DNA from: Selenomonadales bacterium 4137-cl
Lineage (GTDB): Bacteria > Bacillota > Negativicutes > Sporomusales > UBA7701
Direction of reading: 5' to 3'
Length of the DNA: 64,000 bases
Assembly (NCBI GenBank): GCA_032334055.1
Contig: JAUOZS010000001.1
Span: forward strand, 2,516,501 to 2,580,500
Shown: positions 7,358-16,619 of the stretch, one piece after another
Numbering within the stretch: position 1 is the stretch's first letter
Layout: each line of letters starts with the position of its first letter
The notes under the pieces: generated by a model
The model's database searches: none
What the model saw: only the letters and a program-made list of their open reading frames with translations
What the model was told of the DNA's origin: nothing
Translations under genes and position numbers: made by a program

Positions 7358-8246
7358 GGCGGTCCCCTCCTTCGCTGTCGTCGGGTTGTTTAAGGTATGT
7401 CCAGCCTTCGCGCTGTTCGACCAAGCCGGCTTTCATCAGGCGGCCGAGGGCGCGCTTGAAAGATGCTTTGCTGATGCGGAATTTCTCTTTGACAGTCTCC
7501 GGCGGGGTGGCGTCGCTGTACGGCATGCTGCCGTCGCGGGAGCGGAGCATGGCGAGGATGGCTTCGGCATCGATGTCCATGGCCTCTTGCTTGACCGGCC
7601 TGGTAGAGATGTTGATGCGGCCGTCGTCGCGGACAAAGGTGACGCGGGCGGTTATCTCCTGGCCGAGGCTGGGGCGTTCGGCGGTTTCGCTGTGATGGAG
7701 GAAGGCTATATGCCTGTCAGTGGTGAAGAGGAAGGCGCCTTCGTCGGTGAGGTTGTATACCGAGCCTGTTATCCGGTCGCCAAGCTTGACGTCTTCGGCC
7801 GGCCGCGCCGCCCGCCTGAGCTCGTCCTCGACTTCCATAGTGACGGCCGGACGGCCGGATTTGTCGCGGTAAAGCTTGATCCACACCTTGTCGCCCCGGC
7901 GAACCCGGCCTTTCATGCCGGCGAAGGGCATGAATACGCCGCGTTCGGCGCCGATGTCGACGAATGCCCCGTCCCTGGTGGTGTTGATGACGGCGGCTCT
8001 GGCGACCTGCCCCTCCCGCATCTTCGGCAGCCGCATGCTGGCGGTGAGGCGGCCCTTGGGGTCTAGGTAAAGGTAAACGGGCAGCTTCTCGCCCACGGTC
8101 ACTTCGCGGGTTTGCTGGGCGCGATGGAGCAGGATGTCGTCGGTCGTTTTGCCGGTGCCGGCGTCGAGGAAGGCGCCCGGTTCGCCCGTGCGCACGACGG
8201 CAAGCGTGCGGACGGTGCCCGGCTTGAGTTCTGTATCGTTAGTCAT
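7314..8246 (-). CDS. cvfB: CvfB-family S1 RNA-binding protein
   Basis: A 310-residue protein with CvfB architecture: tandem S1-like OB folds (residues about 1-65, 68-145 with GAFVDIGAERGVFMPF, and 150-225 with GAFLFTTDRHIAFLHHSE) and a C-terminal winged helix (about 235-290, SKASFKRALGRLMKAGLVEQ). CvfB proteins bind RNA and affect virulence or stress gene expression in Gram-positive bacteria. It lies 4 nt after rsfS and overlaps the dismutase gene. The last 20 residues are hydrophilic and lie partly in the overlap. Confidence 0.88.
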   Translation of the reverse strand: MTNDTELKPGTVRTLAVVRTGEPGAFLDAGTGKTTDDILLHRAQQTREVTVGEKLPVYLYLDPKGRLTASMRLPKMREGQVARAAVINTTRDGAFVDIGAERGVFMPFAGMKGRVRRGDKVWIKLYRDKSGRPAVTMEVEDELRRAARPAEDVKLGDRITGSVYNLTDEGAFLFTTDRHIAFLHHSETAERPSLGQEITARVTFVRDDGRINISTRPVKQEAMDIDAEAILAMLRSRDGSMPYSDATPPETVKEKFRISKASFKRALGRLMKAGLVEQREGWTYLKQPDDSEGGDRLGTTGQPDRHGDSI

Positions 8247-8250
8247 GATA

Positions 8251-8595
8251 TCACTCTTGGTAGGAGTATGACTTGGCGTCGCCCCAAAGACGTTCCAGGC
8301 TGTAATACCGGCGGTCTTCCTCGACGAAGATGTGTGCGACGCAGGCGCCGTAGTCCATCAGTATCCAGCGGGCCTCCCGGTAGCCCTCCTTGCGCAGCAG
8401 GGTTATCCCCGCTTCCTCTAGCCTCTCTTCGATATTATCGGCGATCGCCTGCACCTGGGTGGTGGAATTGGCGCTACAGATGACAAAGTGGTCGGCGACC
8501 AGCGAAACCCCCTCCAGGTCTAAAATGACGATGTCGCGGGCTTTTTTGTCACTGGCCGCTGCCGCCGCCAACTCGGCCAAGTTTGCTTCGGTCAT
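8251..8595 (-). CDS. rsfS: ribosomal silencing factor RsfS
   Basis: A 114-residue RsfS/Iojap protein that binds L14 and blocks subunit joining under starvation. Characteristic stretches are seen: DIVILDLEGVSLVADHFVIC, KEGYREARWILMDYG and VVAHIF-type HIFVEEDRRYYSLERLW. GGAGG lies just before the ATG. In many Firmicutes rsfS follows nadD and yqeK directly; here an LCP gene lies between yqeK and rsfS. Confidence 0.95.
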   Translation of the reverse strand: MTEANLAELAAAAASDKKARDIVILDLEGVSLVADHFVICSANSTTQVQAIADNIEERLEEAGITLLRKEGYREARWILMDYGACVAHIFVEEDRRYYSLERLWGDAKSYSYQE

Positions 8596-8711
8596 GCTTT
8601 ACCTCCTGAAATCGGTGCCTTCCTTTAGTAATCTCATTCTTATCATATTCTATTCTTGCTGATTATGCCCGTTTCCTGCCGCCGCTTCCCCTCCCCGTAC
8701 CGCTCTTGAGG

Positions 8712-8759
8712 AAAAAGAAGCCCCCTATGGGAAGGGCTGGGCCCGTCCGTCATAGGGGG
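8712..8759 (-). terminator. terminator after the LCP gene
   Basis: Stem CCCCCTATG (8721-8729) with CATAGGGGG (8751-8759), followed on the minus strand by CTTCTTTTT (8712-8720). It sits 14 nt past the LCP stop codon. Confidence 0.85.
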
Positions 8760-8773
8760 GTGCAAGCGATTCG

Positions 8774-9778
8774 TTATAAGTTGCCGCGCGTCTTGCTGGG
8801 AAGGTTGCCGCTGACTTTGGCGCCGCCGGCCGAAAAAAGCGTCTGGACGAGCGCCTTGGTCCCCTCTTTGTCCGCGACCCAGTAGCTGAGTCCGTCGATA
8901 GTGGCAAAATCGCCGGGCAGCAGTTCGGCCTTTAACCCGCCGTCCTTGAAGCCCTTGAGGGTGTTGGCGAGCGTGAGCATGGTGAGCGGCGGCATGTCGC
9001 TGGCCACGTACTGCCTGAGGGTGGCGGAGAGAGCCGGCAGCTTGAGCAGCGTTCCGACCTGGAGCATTTCGTCGGTCATGGCTTTCAGGAAACGCTGCTG
9101 GCGGTGCACCCGGCCGATATCGCCGAGTTCGTCGTGACGGAAGCGGATATACTGGCCGGCTTTCTCGCCGTCGAGGTGCTGGTAACCTTTCTTGAGGTGG
9201 ATGCTCAAACCGGCATACGGGTCGTCGTAGTTCATGTCCCGCTCGACGTACAGGTCCACCCCGCCGAGGATATCTACGACGCTGACAAAGCCTTTCCAGT
9301 CCATAGCGATATAATAGTTGATAGGCACACCCAGGAAGGCCTCCACCGTCCGGGTGGCAAGCTCGGGGCCGCCGTATGCGTAGGCGTGGGTGATCTTGTC
9401 GTAGCCGGCGCGGCCGGGGATGGCCACCCGCGTGTCTCGGGGGATGGAGAGCATGCTGACCGCCCCGTCGGCCGGGTCGACGCTGGCAACGATCATCGTA
9501 TCCGAGCGTTTCGGCGCGCCGGGTGTTTCGTTGTCCCCCTCGTCGATGCCGAGAATCAGAATATTGACCCGTTTGCCGAGCGCGGTATCAGCGGTAATCC
9601 GGGTTTCGGGCGTAGAGCCACCGCCGGGCAGGGCGGCGGTGTCGAACATTTTCAAGTAGGCGTAGAGGGCGGCGCCGGCAAATGCCGTCACGAAGACGAC
9701 GAATACGGCGAAGACAAGGAACACGCGCGACCAGCGGATCTTGCGGCGCGCACGGGTCGAGTCCAGGCGGCTGCGCAT
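8774..9778 (-). CDS. LytR-CpsA-Psr (LCP) family cell-wall ligase
   Basis: A 334-residue membrane-anchored LCP protein: basic N-terminus, one membrane helix (about residues 17-40) and an extracellular LCP domain (about 70-235). Family hallmarks are visible: RSDTMIVASVDP, MLSIPRDTRVAIP, KITHAYAYGG, GGVDLYVERDMNYDD and QYIRFRHDELGDIGRVHRQQ. LCP enzymes transfer polymers from lipid carriers to peptidoglycan or act on other envelope glycopolymers. It lies between yqeK and rsfS on the same strand and has its own strong terminator. Confidence 0.93.
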   Translation of the reverse strand: MRSRLDSTRARRKIRWSRVFLVFAVFVVFVTAFAGAALYAYLKMFDTAALPGGGSTPETRITADTALGKRVNILILGIDEGDNETPGAPKRSDTMIVASVDPADGAVSMLSIPRDTRVAIPGRAGYDKITHAYAYGGPELATRTVEAFLGVPINYYIAMDWKGFVSVVDILGGVDLYVERDMNYDDPYAGLSIHLKKGYQHLDGEKAGQYIRFRHDELGDIGRVHRQQRFLKAMTDEMLQVGTLLKLPALSATLRQYVASDMPPLTMLTLANTLKGFKDGGLKAELLPGDFATIDGLSYWVADKEGTKALVQTLFSAGGAKVSGNLPSKTRGNL

Positions 9779-9828
9779 ATCAACCCCCCTCTCTAGAGCT
9801 TTTCTACAGCCTCCAAATTAATAATCGG

Positions 9829-10395
9829 TTAATTCTTTATCTTCATCAGCAGGGCGTTGCGCCCTTCGACCGTCGCCGGATGGATGAGCCGCCGTTCGGC
9901 GAGAAGATGGCTCAGAGTCTGATCGTAGGCGGCCAACAGGGCCACGGGCAGATCTTCCCCGGCCAGCTCCCGCAGGCGGTCGACCCCCGGAAACGACCTT
10001 GCGGGTTCGATATAGTCGGCAAGAAAGACGATTTCATCAAGCAGCGCCATCGACGGCCCACCTGTGGTATGCCAACGGATGGCTGCAAGCACCTCCGGGT
10101 CGTCCACGCCAAAATCGCGGCTGGCAATCATCGCGCCGACCGGCGCATGCAAAAGCATGGGCTCCCGTTTTTCGACATCATTCACCACTATACCAGACGC
10201 CGCGGCGACCTGCAATAGGATGTTGCTGGGCATGCCGCGGGCGCAGTCGTGGAGAAGCCCCGCCAGCCGGGCTTTGCCGACGTCGGCGCCATACTTGGCG
10301 GCCAAAACGGCGGCCGTTTCGCTGACACCCCGGGAATGCTCAAGGCGCTTGGGTGACAAAACTTTCGTCAGTTGTGCGAACATCTTATCAGTCAT
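9829..10395 (-). CDS. yqeK: YqeK-type HD hydrolase (Ap4A hydrolase, symmetrical)
   Basis: A 188-residue HD-domain protein. YqeK enzymes hydrolyse diadenosine tetraphosphate to ADP. Metal ligands are visible: His in LEHSRGVSE, HD in LLHDCARGMP, His in LHAPVGAMIA and WHTTGGPSM, and D in FLADYIEP. The start is taken at the ATG at 10395 with AAGGTG upstream; a GTG three codons earlier would be inside that site. It belongs with nadD in the common nadD-yqeK-rsfS set but is separated from nadD here by about 4 kb. Confidence 0.93.
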   Translation of the reverse strand: MTDKMFAQLTKVLSPKRLEHSRGVSETAAVLAAKYGADVGKARLAGLLHDCARGMPSNILLQVAAASGIVVNDVEKREPMLLHAPVGAMIASRDFGVDDPEVLAAIRWHTTGGPSMALLDEIVFLADYIEPARSFPGVDRLRELAGEDLPVALLAAYDQTLSHLLAERRLIHPATVEGRNALLMKIKN

Positions 10396-10442
10396 TGCCT
10401 TCACCTTTTGCTAAAATTCGCTATTATCCACCCGATTCCTGC

Positions 10443-10494
10443 GTCCGCCAGCCGGCGGCGGACAGAGGAAAGGACTTGGCATACCGCCAAGTCC
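10443..10494. other. two tandem GC-rich hairpins
   Basis: GTCCGCC (10443-10449) pairs with GGCGGAC (10457-10463), and GGACTTGGC (10472-10480) pairs perfectly with GCCAAGTCC (10486-10494). With the terminator at 10501-10528 they make three consecutive hairpins between the RRM gene and yqeK. The second carries no T run on either strand. They could be RNA-processing or stability elements. Confidence 0.5.
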
Positions 10495-10500
10495 CGAGGA

Positions 10501-10528
10501 AATAAAATGCCTCCCTCGAAAGGAGGCA
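10501..10528 (-). terminator. terminator after the RRM gene
   Basis: Stem TGCCTCC (10508-10514)/GGAGGCA (10522-10528) followed on the minus strand by TTTTATT (10501-10507), 10 nt past the stop. Confidence 0.85.
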
Positions 10529-10538
10529 CTTGTTTCAA

Positions 10539-10796
10539 CTAGTATTGTCCCTGCCGCGGCTTGGCCTCATTTACGACAACCTGGCGGCCGCCGAAGTCGG
10601 CGCCGTTCATCGCGGCAATCATGTTGTCCACATCAGCGTCCTCGACCTCGACAAAACCAAAGCCCCTTGATCTGCCTGTTTCTTTGTCAGTGATGATGCG
10701 ACTGGATATAACCGAACCGTGCGGACGGAACGCTTCCGCGAGATCGGCTTCCGTTGTGCCCCAGGGCAAGTTACCGACATAGAGAGTTTTCGCCAT
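10539..10796 (-). CDS. RRM-type RNA-binding protein
   Basis: An 85-residue single RRM protein with RNP2 (LYVGNL, residues about 4-9) and RNP1 (RGFGFVEV, about 42-49). The start is placed at the ATG at 10796, 9 nt after GAGGGGTG. Such small bacterial RRM proteins bind single-stranded RNA and are often linked to cold response or RNA turnover. It is monocistronic: a 172-nt upstream region and its own terminator. Glycine content at the C-terminus is low, so no RGG tail is present. Confidence 0.93.
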   Translation of the reverse strand: MAKTLYVGNLPWGTTEADLAEAFRPHGSVISSRIITDKETGRSRGFGFVEVEDADVDNMIAAMNGADFGGRQVVVNEAKPRQGQY

Positions 10797-10968
10797 TAAA
10801 GGAATCACCCCTCTTTCCAATGAACTCGACTGCTGCTTACACCATCAGTATCTGCCGATTCGCGGCCTTTATGCCTGCCTTATAATGGGAGGGACATACG
10901 CCGGGGATCGATGGTAATAAAGGATAATAGCTGCAAAGCGCGGCCTTTTGTATTTCCCGGCAATTATT

Positions 10969-11430
10969 TTACCAGTTCCACGTACCGTCCCTGTTCCAGC
11001 GGCCGGGGAGCGGCTTCAATATCCCGAGGCTCTGGAGGAGACGCCCCGACATGCTGCGGTCCGGCTGCCGGAAATAGCCCTTGCTTTTGGCTTGGGGATC
11101 GGGGGCGCAGTTCATTTTCTTCGCCTCGCCGGCGGTCGTCAGCAGCAGTCCGGCGGCGTCCCGCCCGCTGTTTTCCAGGTAGGGGGGCGGATAGTAAACC
11201 CGCTGGTCGAGGTCGGCGTAGACCCATGCGGCGGCAGGAGCCGGGACGGTATTATCGAAAAAAAAGCCGGCGACGAACATGCACAACACGACGACGAGCA
11301 GCCTCGCCAGCCCCCTGGGCCGCCGCTCCCGCTTCCGCCCGGCAAGATACTTGTCCGCCGTTTCCCGCCGCCGGCTTTCCCGGGCGCTGCCTCCAGGCCC
11401 CGGGGTAAAAAAGGCGCTCCCCGTTTTCAT
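10969..11430 (-). CDS. hypothetical membrane-anchored protein
   Basis: A 153-residue ORF starting 7 nt after the stop of the c-di-GMP sensor gene. It has a basic N-terminus, one hydrophobic helix (about residues 42-61, LARLLVVVLCMFVAGFFFD) and an extracytoplasmic tail with YYPPPYLE and a lone Cys. I recognise no family. The shared operon suggests it is co-expressed with the sensor; the weak ribosome binding site makes it less certain than its neighbours. Confidence 0.5.
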   Translation of the reverse strand: MKTGSAFFTPGPGGSARESRRRETADKYLAGRKRERRPRGLARLLVVVLCMFVAGFFFDNTVPAPAAAWVYADLDQRVYYPPPYLENSGRDAAGLLLTTAGEAKKMNCAPDPQAKSKGYFRQPDRSMSGRLLQSLGILKPLPGRWNRDGTWNW

Positions 11431-11437
11431 CTATCGA

Positions 11438-14346
11438 TCACTTTCCCTCGCGCTCGCCGAGGCGCAGCAGCAGTCCGGGCACGTCCTGCTGGGCGACCGG
11501 CCTGCTGTAGTAGAAGCCCTGGACAAAGTCGCACTTGTATTTTATCAGTTTCGCCAGCTGACCTTCGGTCTCGACTCCCTCGGCGACCACCTGCAGGCGT
11601 GCGCGGTGGGCGAGGCTGATGATCGAGCCGATTATCTCCCGCTGGCCGTCGATGTCGTTCAGATCATCGACGAACGACTTGTCGATCTTGATGATATCGA
11701 CAGGCAACTGACGAAGGTATTTAAGCGACGAATATCCTGTGCCGAAATCATCGAGGTAAATCCTCACGCCAAAGCGCCGGATCTCGGCGAGTTTGTCGAT
11801 GTTGGCCTCGAAGTTGTCCATCAGCACGCTTTCGGTAATTTCGAAGGCGACGTCCCGCGGATCGACACCCGTCGCGCCAATTACTTCCCGTACCCAGTCG
11901 ACGAAGTCACCGCGAATAAGCTGGACAACCGACAGGTTGACGCTGACGACGGGATGGCCGGCGCCCTGACGGCGCATAGCGGCGGCGAAAGAGCAGGCGT
12001 TGCGGAAAACCCAGTCGCCGATCGGCACAATCAGGCCCGTTTCTTCCGCTATTTTGACGAATTCGCCGGGCATGACTATTCTATCGGGACGCTGCCAACG
12101 CAGCAGTGCCTCAAGACCGGATACGCGCCCTGTGGCCGTTTCGATGAACGGCTGGTACGACAGGCGCAGTTCCCCGTTGGGGATCGCCTCGCGAAGATCT
12201 CGCTCGGTCATCATCTTCCGCCGCACAAGTTCGTCCATCGAGCGGTCGAAAAACACGTGGCGGTTCTTGCCGAGTTCCTTGGCCTTATACATGGCTAGGT
12301 CGGCATTTTTAAACAGTTCTTCGGCCGATACCCCGTCGTCAGGGAACACGGTCACCCCGACGCTGACGGTTACATACACGCTTTTGCCGTTGAGGCTGAG
12401 CGGGTTGGCGAAAATAGCCAGCAGACGGTCGGCGTATTCAGCCGCCCGGCCACGGTCGGCGTCTTCAATGAGGACGATGAACTCGTCGCCGCCGACGCGG
12501 GCGACGAAGTGGCGGTCGTCATCAATGTCCCGCAGCTGCCGGCTTACGAGGACAAGCAGTTTATCGCCGTGGGAGTGGCCGAAAGTGTCGTTGATGACTT
12601 TAAAGTTGTCGAGGTCGATGAACACGATTGCTCCCCGCAGGCCTTCGGCCGTCCCGGCGGCGAGGTCCTGGAGCTTGCGGTTAAGCGCCGCCCGGTTGGC
12701 GATGCCGGTGAGCGAGTCGTGGTAAGCCATATGGCGAACAAGTTCTTCCTTGGCCTTGCGTTCCGAAATATCGGTTATCGATCCCGCCATTCTGACGGGC
12801 CGGCCGGCTTCGTCCAGGAGCGCTTTACCCCTGGTCATGATCCACTTTAAGCCGCCGGGGGTTTTGATTCTGTGCTCATAGACGAAATGCGGGGTCTTGC
12901 CCTGCAGATGACCGCGCAGGGCGGCGAGAACCTTGCGCCGTTCGCCGGCCGGCACGGCCTTGGCGAAATACTGGTCCAATCCGATGATCGTCTGCCGGTC
13001 CAGGCCGACAAGCTCGGTGCAGTGTTCCGAAAGATAAACCTCGTTGGTGGCGAAATCCCAGTCCCACAGGCCGTCGTTGGCCCCGACCAAGGCCAGTTTA
13101 TACCGCTCCTCGCTCTCCTGCAGCGCCTGTTTGGCGGCGCTTCGTACTGGGCCTGGAGTTCTTCCTGCGACGCGAGGATTTCCTCGTAGAGGCCGCCGAG
13201 TTCCTCGTTGCTTTTCATCAATTTGCGTTCCGCCGCCCGACGCCGCCGGATGCTGTTTATCAGGATAAGGATATACGCCGCCATCACGCAGAAGATCGCC
13301 GCCGCGGCGGTAATCACCTGTCTGTGCTGCTCGTAGAACGACAGGGGCTTGTTGACGAACGCGGCGCCTTCCGGCACTTTGTCGGCTGGCAGTTTGTGCT
13401 TCGCGAGCTGTCGGTAATCGATAACGGTGCTGCCTCCCGGCGCGGATACGGGCGGTATGGCGGACGCCCGCTCGCCGGCCAGCACCCTCAGCGCGAGCGC
13501 GGCGGCGTCCTGTCCTTGGCGGCGGCCGCTGAGCACGCTCCCCCCCACCGCGCCGTAGCCTGTCTCGAAATCGTAGAGAATATAGACCGGCACCCGGCTG
13601 TTTTCGGCGAAGAACCTGACGTAGCGTTCAAGTTCCATTACATGTCCGGCGGTGTCGCGCGAATAGGTCGTAACCAGTACGGCGGAATCGTCGGGGAGAC
13701 TCCTGAGCGTCGCGGCGACCATATCGTGGTTGAGGTAGTTTAAGGGGATGACGGACAGGCCCTCTTTGATGCGCGGGGCGGCCACCTCGACCGGCACCCA
13801 TGTGGCGGCGCCGCTCTCGGTATTGTCGAAGAGGAGATAAATATATTTGAGTTTGGGGTTAAGGCCGGCCATCAACCTGATGGTACCCTCGTAGTCCGGC
13901 TGTTCGAAGACGCCGGTAACGTTGGGTTCGTCGCCCAGGATCTTTCCGGCCGCCGCGTGGTAGACGCCGGAGAAGATCAGCGGGGCGCCGGAAAAAAGCT
14001 CCTTCCGGTGCTGGAGGGCGAAGATTACGGCCATGTCGTCGGTGGCCATCACGATATCAATCTTCTTGCGGGCGTACTTTTCCTTCAGAAGCTCGTACAT
14101 CAGCCGGAGATTCTCCCTGGTGGGATGATTCTTCCAGTCGATATATTCCACGTAAAAAACCGGATCGGCGCCGGAATTGCGCAGCCCGGATATTATGCCG
14201 TCCGTCTGCTCGTCCGTCCACGGCAGCCCCTTGTTGTACGAGTTGAGGATAAGTACGGCCGGCGGCGGGGCCTGTTCGGCGGCGGCGGGACTAAAGCCGC
14301 CGAGGCATAAAAGGGCCATGCCGATTAGCAGCAGTTTAAGAGCCAC
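11438..14346 (-). pseudogene. sensor GGDEF-EAL protein with periplasmic substrate-binding domain, interrupted by a frameshift
   Basis: Two adjoining reading frames together make one sensor of about 970 residues. The 5' part (GTG at 14346, AAGGAG 9 nt upstream) encodes a signal peptide, a periplasmic ABC_sub_bind-type domain (starts VLILNSYNKGLPW), a membrane helix (VITAAAAIFCVMAAYILILI) and a coiled coil ending SQEELQAQYEA. The frame then changes at about 13137-13142. The continuing frame reads AAKQALQESEERYKLALVG, then PAS (to ITDISERKAKEE), GGDEF with intact motif (RVGGDEFIVLI) and EAL with intact EALLRW. A one-base loss relative to an in-frame gene explains it; no slippery heptamer is visible. 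The 3' frame on its own would lack any good start. Either a recent pseudogene or a sequencing error. Confidence 0.85.
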
Positions 14347-14468
14347 GTTAAGACACTCCTTAGCGAGGTTGCCGCCAGGCAATCGACGGCGACATACTTC
14401 ACTTTACCGCTGCCCCTGGATTTTCCTGCAAAATGCGACATAAATTACATCTTTGCTGAATTATCGGC

Positions 14469-14503
14469 AAAAAAACGAAAAGACCCGGACCGCGCCGAGT
14501 CTT
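14469..14503 (-). terminator. terminator after nadD
   Basis: Stem AAGACTCGG/CCGGGTCTT on the minus strand (14495-14503 with 14480-14488, one T-G pair) followed by TTCGTTTTTTT (to 14469), just past the nadD stop. Confidence 0.85.
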
Positions 14504-14517
14504 GTTTATCCCAGGGC

Positions 14518-15132
14518 TTAGCCGATATACAGCCCTTCTTTGAGTATGTAGCTTTCCACGCTCTCCGGGACAATGTATTTGATCGACCGGCCCTTCTTGA
14601 CCCGGTCGCGGATATCGGTGGAGGATATCTCCAGCTCGGGGGTGGTCAGGCGGTGGATGCGGGCCGCTCCCTTGGGCCCGAAATGGCGAATGACGTCGTC
14701 GATAGCGCTTACGCAACCGGGGCGGGTAGTGGCGACGAAATCGCACAGATCGAGGAGTTCGTCGATGTTGTTCCAGGTAGGCAGGTCGCCGACGGCGTCG
14801 GCGCCGGTGATGAAGTAGAATTTCGCCCGTTCGGCGTAGCGCTCGTGGAGGATTCTGACGGTATCGATGGTGTAGGAAGGCCCCGGGCGCTCCATCTCGA
14901 TGGCGGACACGAAGAAGTGGGGGTTGGAATAGGTAGCCATCGCGGTCATGATGTAGCGATGCAGGGCGGGCGTGACCTGCGAATCCTGCTTGTGGGGCGG
15001 ATTGGCGGCCGGGATGAACAACACCTTGTCGAGGCGGTACTCAATCCTCACCGCGTCCGCGGTAACGAGATGGCCGATATGGATGGGGTCGAAGGTCCCG
15101 CCCATTATGCCGATTTTCTGTGTTGTATGCAT
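14518..15132 (-). CDS. nadD: nicotinate-nucleotide adenylyltransferase
   Basis: A 204-residue NadD joining ATP and nicotinate mononucleotide in NAD synthesis. The nucleotidyltransferase signature GGTFDPIHIGHL is at residues about 11-22, FIPAANPPHK at about 39-48, and the second substrate motif ISSTDIRDRVKKG near residue 170. AGAGGAG 5 nt before the ATG. Length is typical. It is its own transcription unit here, with a promoter at about 15169-15197 and a strong terminator. Confidence 0.96.
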   Translation of the reverse strand: MHTTQKIGIMGGTFDPIHIGHLVTADAVRIEYRLDKVLFIPAANPPHKQDSQVTPALHRYIMTAMATYSNPHFFVSAIEMERPGPSYTIDTVRILHERYAERAKFYFITGADAVGDLPTWNNIDELLDLCDFVATTRPGCVSAIDDVIRHFGPKGAARIHRLTTPELEISSTDIRDRVKKGRSIKYIVPESVESYILKEGLYIG

Positions 15133-15168
15133 CGTTTCTCCTCTGCAGACGCATTTTCGCGCATCATA

Positions 15169-15197
15169 ATTATAACAGAGGCTCGTCCCGCTGGAAA
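15169..15197 (-). promoter_or_regulatory. nadD promoter
   Basis: Minus-strand TTTCCA (15192-15197), 17-nt spacer, perfect TATAAT (15169-15174), 36 nt before the nadD start. Confidence 0.7.
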
Positions 15198-15201
15198 GAA
15201 T

Positions 15202-15232
15202 AATATAAAACCGCCCCGTCAGGAGCGGTTTT
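15202..15232 (-). terminator. terminator after the small membrane-peptide ORF
   Basis: Stem AAAACCGCTCC/GGGGCGGTTTT on the minus strand (15222-15232 with 15207-15217), followed by TATATTA. The stop codon of the small ORF lies in the first bases of the stem. Confidence 0.75.
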
Positions 15233-15395
15233 ACAGCAGTTTGCCAATCATATCAAAAACAATCCTGACCATCGCCATGACGGCGGCGATGACCACGGCG
15301 GCCCTCAAGCAGTCCATGAGGTCATGCCGCGTTTTTTCGGTTTTCAACCAACTCCACAGGGCGTGGATGTAACCCAATGCGATCCGCTCCCGCAT
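15231..15395 (-). CDS. small membrane peptide, 48-54 aa, unknown
   Basis: An open frame of 54 codons from the ATG at 15395. AAAAGG touches that ATG, so the TTG at 15377 (48 aa), preceded by GGGAGCGG, may be the true start. The product is amphipathic at first (ALWSWLKTEKTRHDLMDCL), then has one hydrophobic helix (RAAVVIAAVMAMVRIVFDMI). It has its own promoter (TGG-extended TATAAT at 15407-15412) and terminator, so it is a self-contained small gene between nadD and the efflux operon. No known family recognised; a toxin-like or regulatory membrane peptide is possible but unproven. Confidence 0.55.
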   Translation of the reverse strand: MRERIALGYIHALWSWLKTEKTRHDLMDCLRAAVVIAAVMAMVRIVFDMIGKLL

Positions 15396-15406
15396 CCTTT
15401 TCTGTT

Positions 15407-15412
15407 ATTATA
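15407..15412 (-). promoter_or_regulatory. extended -10 promoter of the small membrane-peptide gene
   Basis: Perfect TATAAT preceded by TGG on the minus strand; no good -35 is seen 17 nt upstream, which is tolerated with an extended -10 element. Confidence 0.5.
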
Positions 15413-15429
15413 CCACGTTTTCCGCGCCG

Positions 15430-16619
15430 TTATTCGTACCGCAGCGCTTCAATGGGGTCGAGCAGGGCGGCTTTGCGGGCCGGGTAGAGGCCGAAGAACA
15501 GGCCGATCATAACCGAGAAGACAAAGGCGACGATGATCGAGAGCGGCGAAACGACGGTGTTCCAGCCGGCGACGTAGGAGATGGCGTACGAGCCGGCCAT
15601 GCCTACGCCGATGCCGATAAGGCCGCCGGTGACGCCGATAACGACCGCCTCGATGAGGAACTGGAGCAGGATGTTCCGGAAAGTGGCGCCAAGGGCTTTG
15701 CGGATGCCGATCTCCCTGGTTCTTTCCGTCACCGACACGAGCATGATGTTCATTATGCCGATGCCGCCGACCACCAGGGAGATGGCGGCGACATTACCGA
15801 GCAGCAGGGTGATGGTGCCGGTGGTCTCCTGCGCGGTAGCCATGACGGACGCCAGGTTGCGGACGGTGAAGTTGTCGGGCACGCCGGGCGCCAGGCGGTG
15901 CCGGGCCCGAAGCAGGGCGCCGATGTCTTCCTGGACCTTGTCGATGACCTCGGGGGATTCGGCCTGAACGCTGATGTTGTTCAGATGGGTGATGCCGAGC
16001 AGTCGTTCCTGGGCGGTGGTAAGGGGCACGATGACGGTGTCGTCCTGGTCGTAGCCGCCGGCTGACTGGCCTTTGGACTCGAGGACGCCGACGACCCGGA
16101 AGGGGGCCTTGTTGATGCGGATGGTCTGACCAAGCGGCGAAACGTCGCCGAAGAGGTTGTCGGCGACCGTTTTGCCGAGGACGGCCACCCGCGCGCGGGT
16201 ATCGATATCCTTGCTGGTGAAGAAGGTGCCGCTGCCGACGGCGAAATTGCGTACGTCGAGATATTCCGGGGTTGTTCCGAGGACGTTGGTGGTCCAGTTC
16301 TGGTTACCGTACACCAACTGGAAGGAGCGGCTTACGCTGGGCGCGACCGCGGCGACGCCGGCGATCTCGCGGGAGATGGCCCGGGAGTCGTTATTGGTGA
16401 GGGTGGTGCTGGAGCCGGCCGCCAGACGCACGCCGGACGGCGTCGTCGCCCCCGGCATGACGATGATGAGGTTGGAGCCGAGGCCGGCGATAGAGGTCTC
16501 GACCTTCTGCCGGACGCCCATGCCGATGGATACCATGGCGATGACCGCGCCGACGCCGATGATGATGCCGAGCATGGTGAGGAAGGCGCGGAGCTTGTTG
16601 GCTTTTAGGCCGTCGAGGG

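Noticed and set aside
13130..13150. Programmed -1 frameshift in the c-di-GMP sensor gene
   Set aside because: No slippery heptamer or downstream structure was seen; a single-base deletion is simpler.
14346..14517. c-di-GMP riboswitch before the sensor gene
   Set aside because: No GEMM-like core elements found in this leader; only the nadD terminator is evident.
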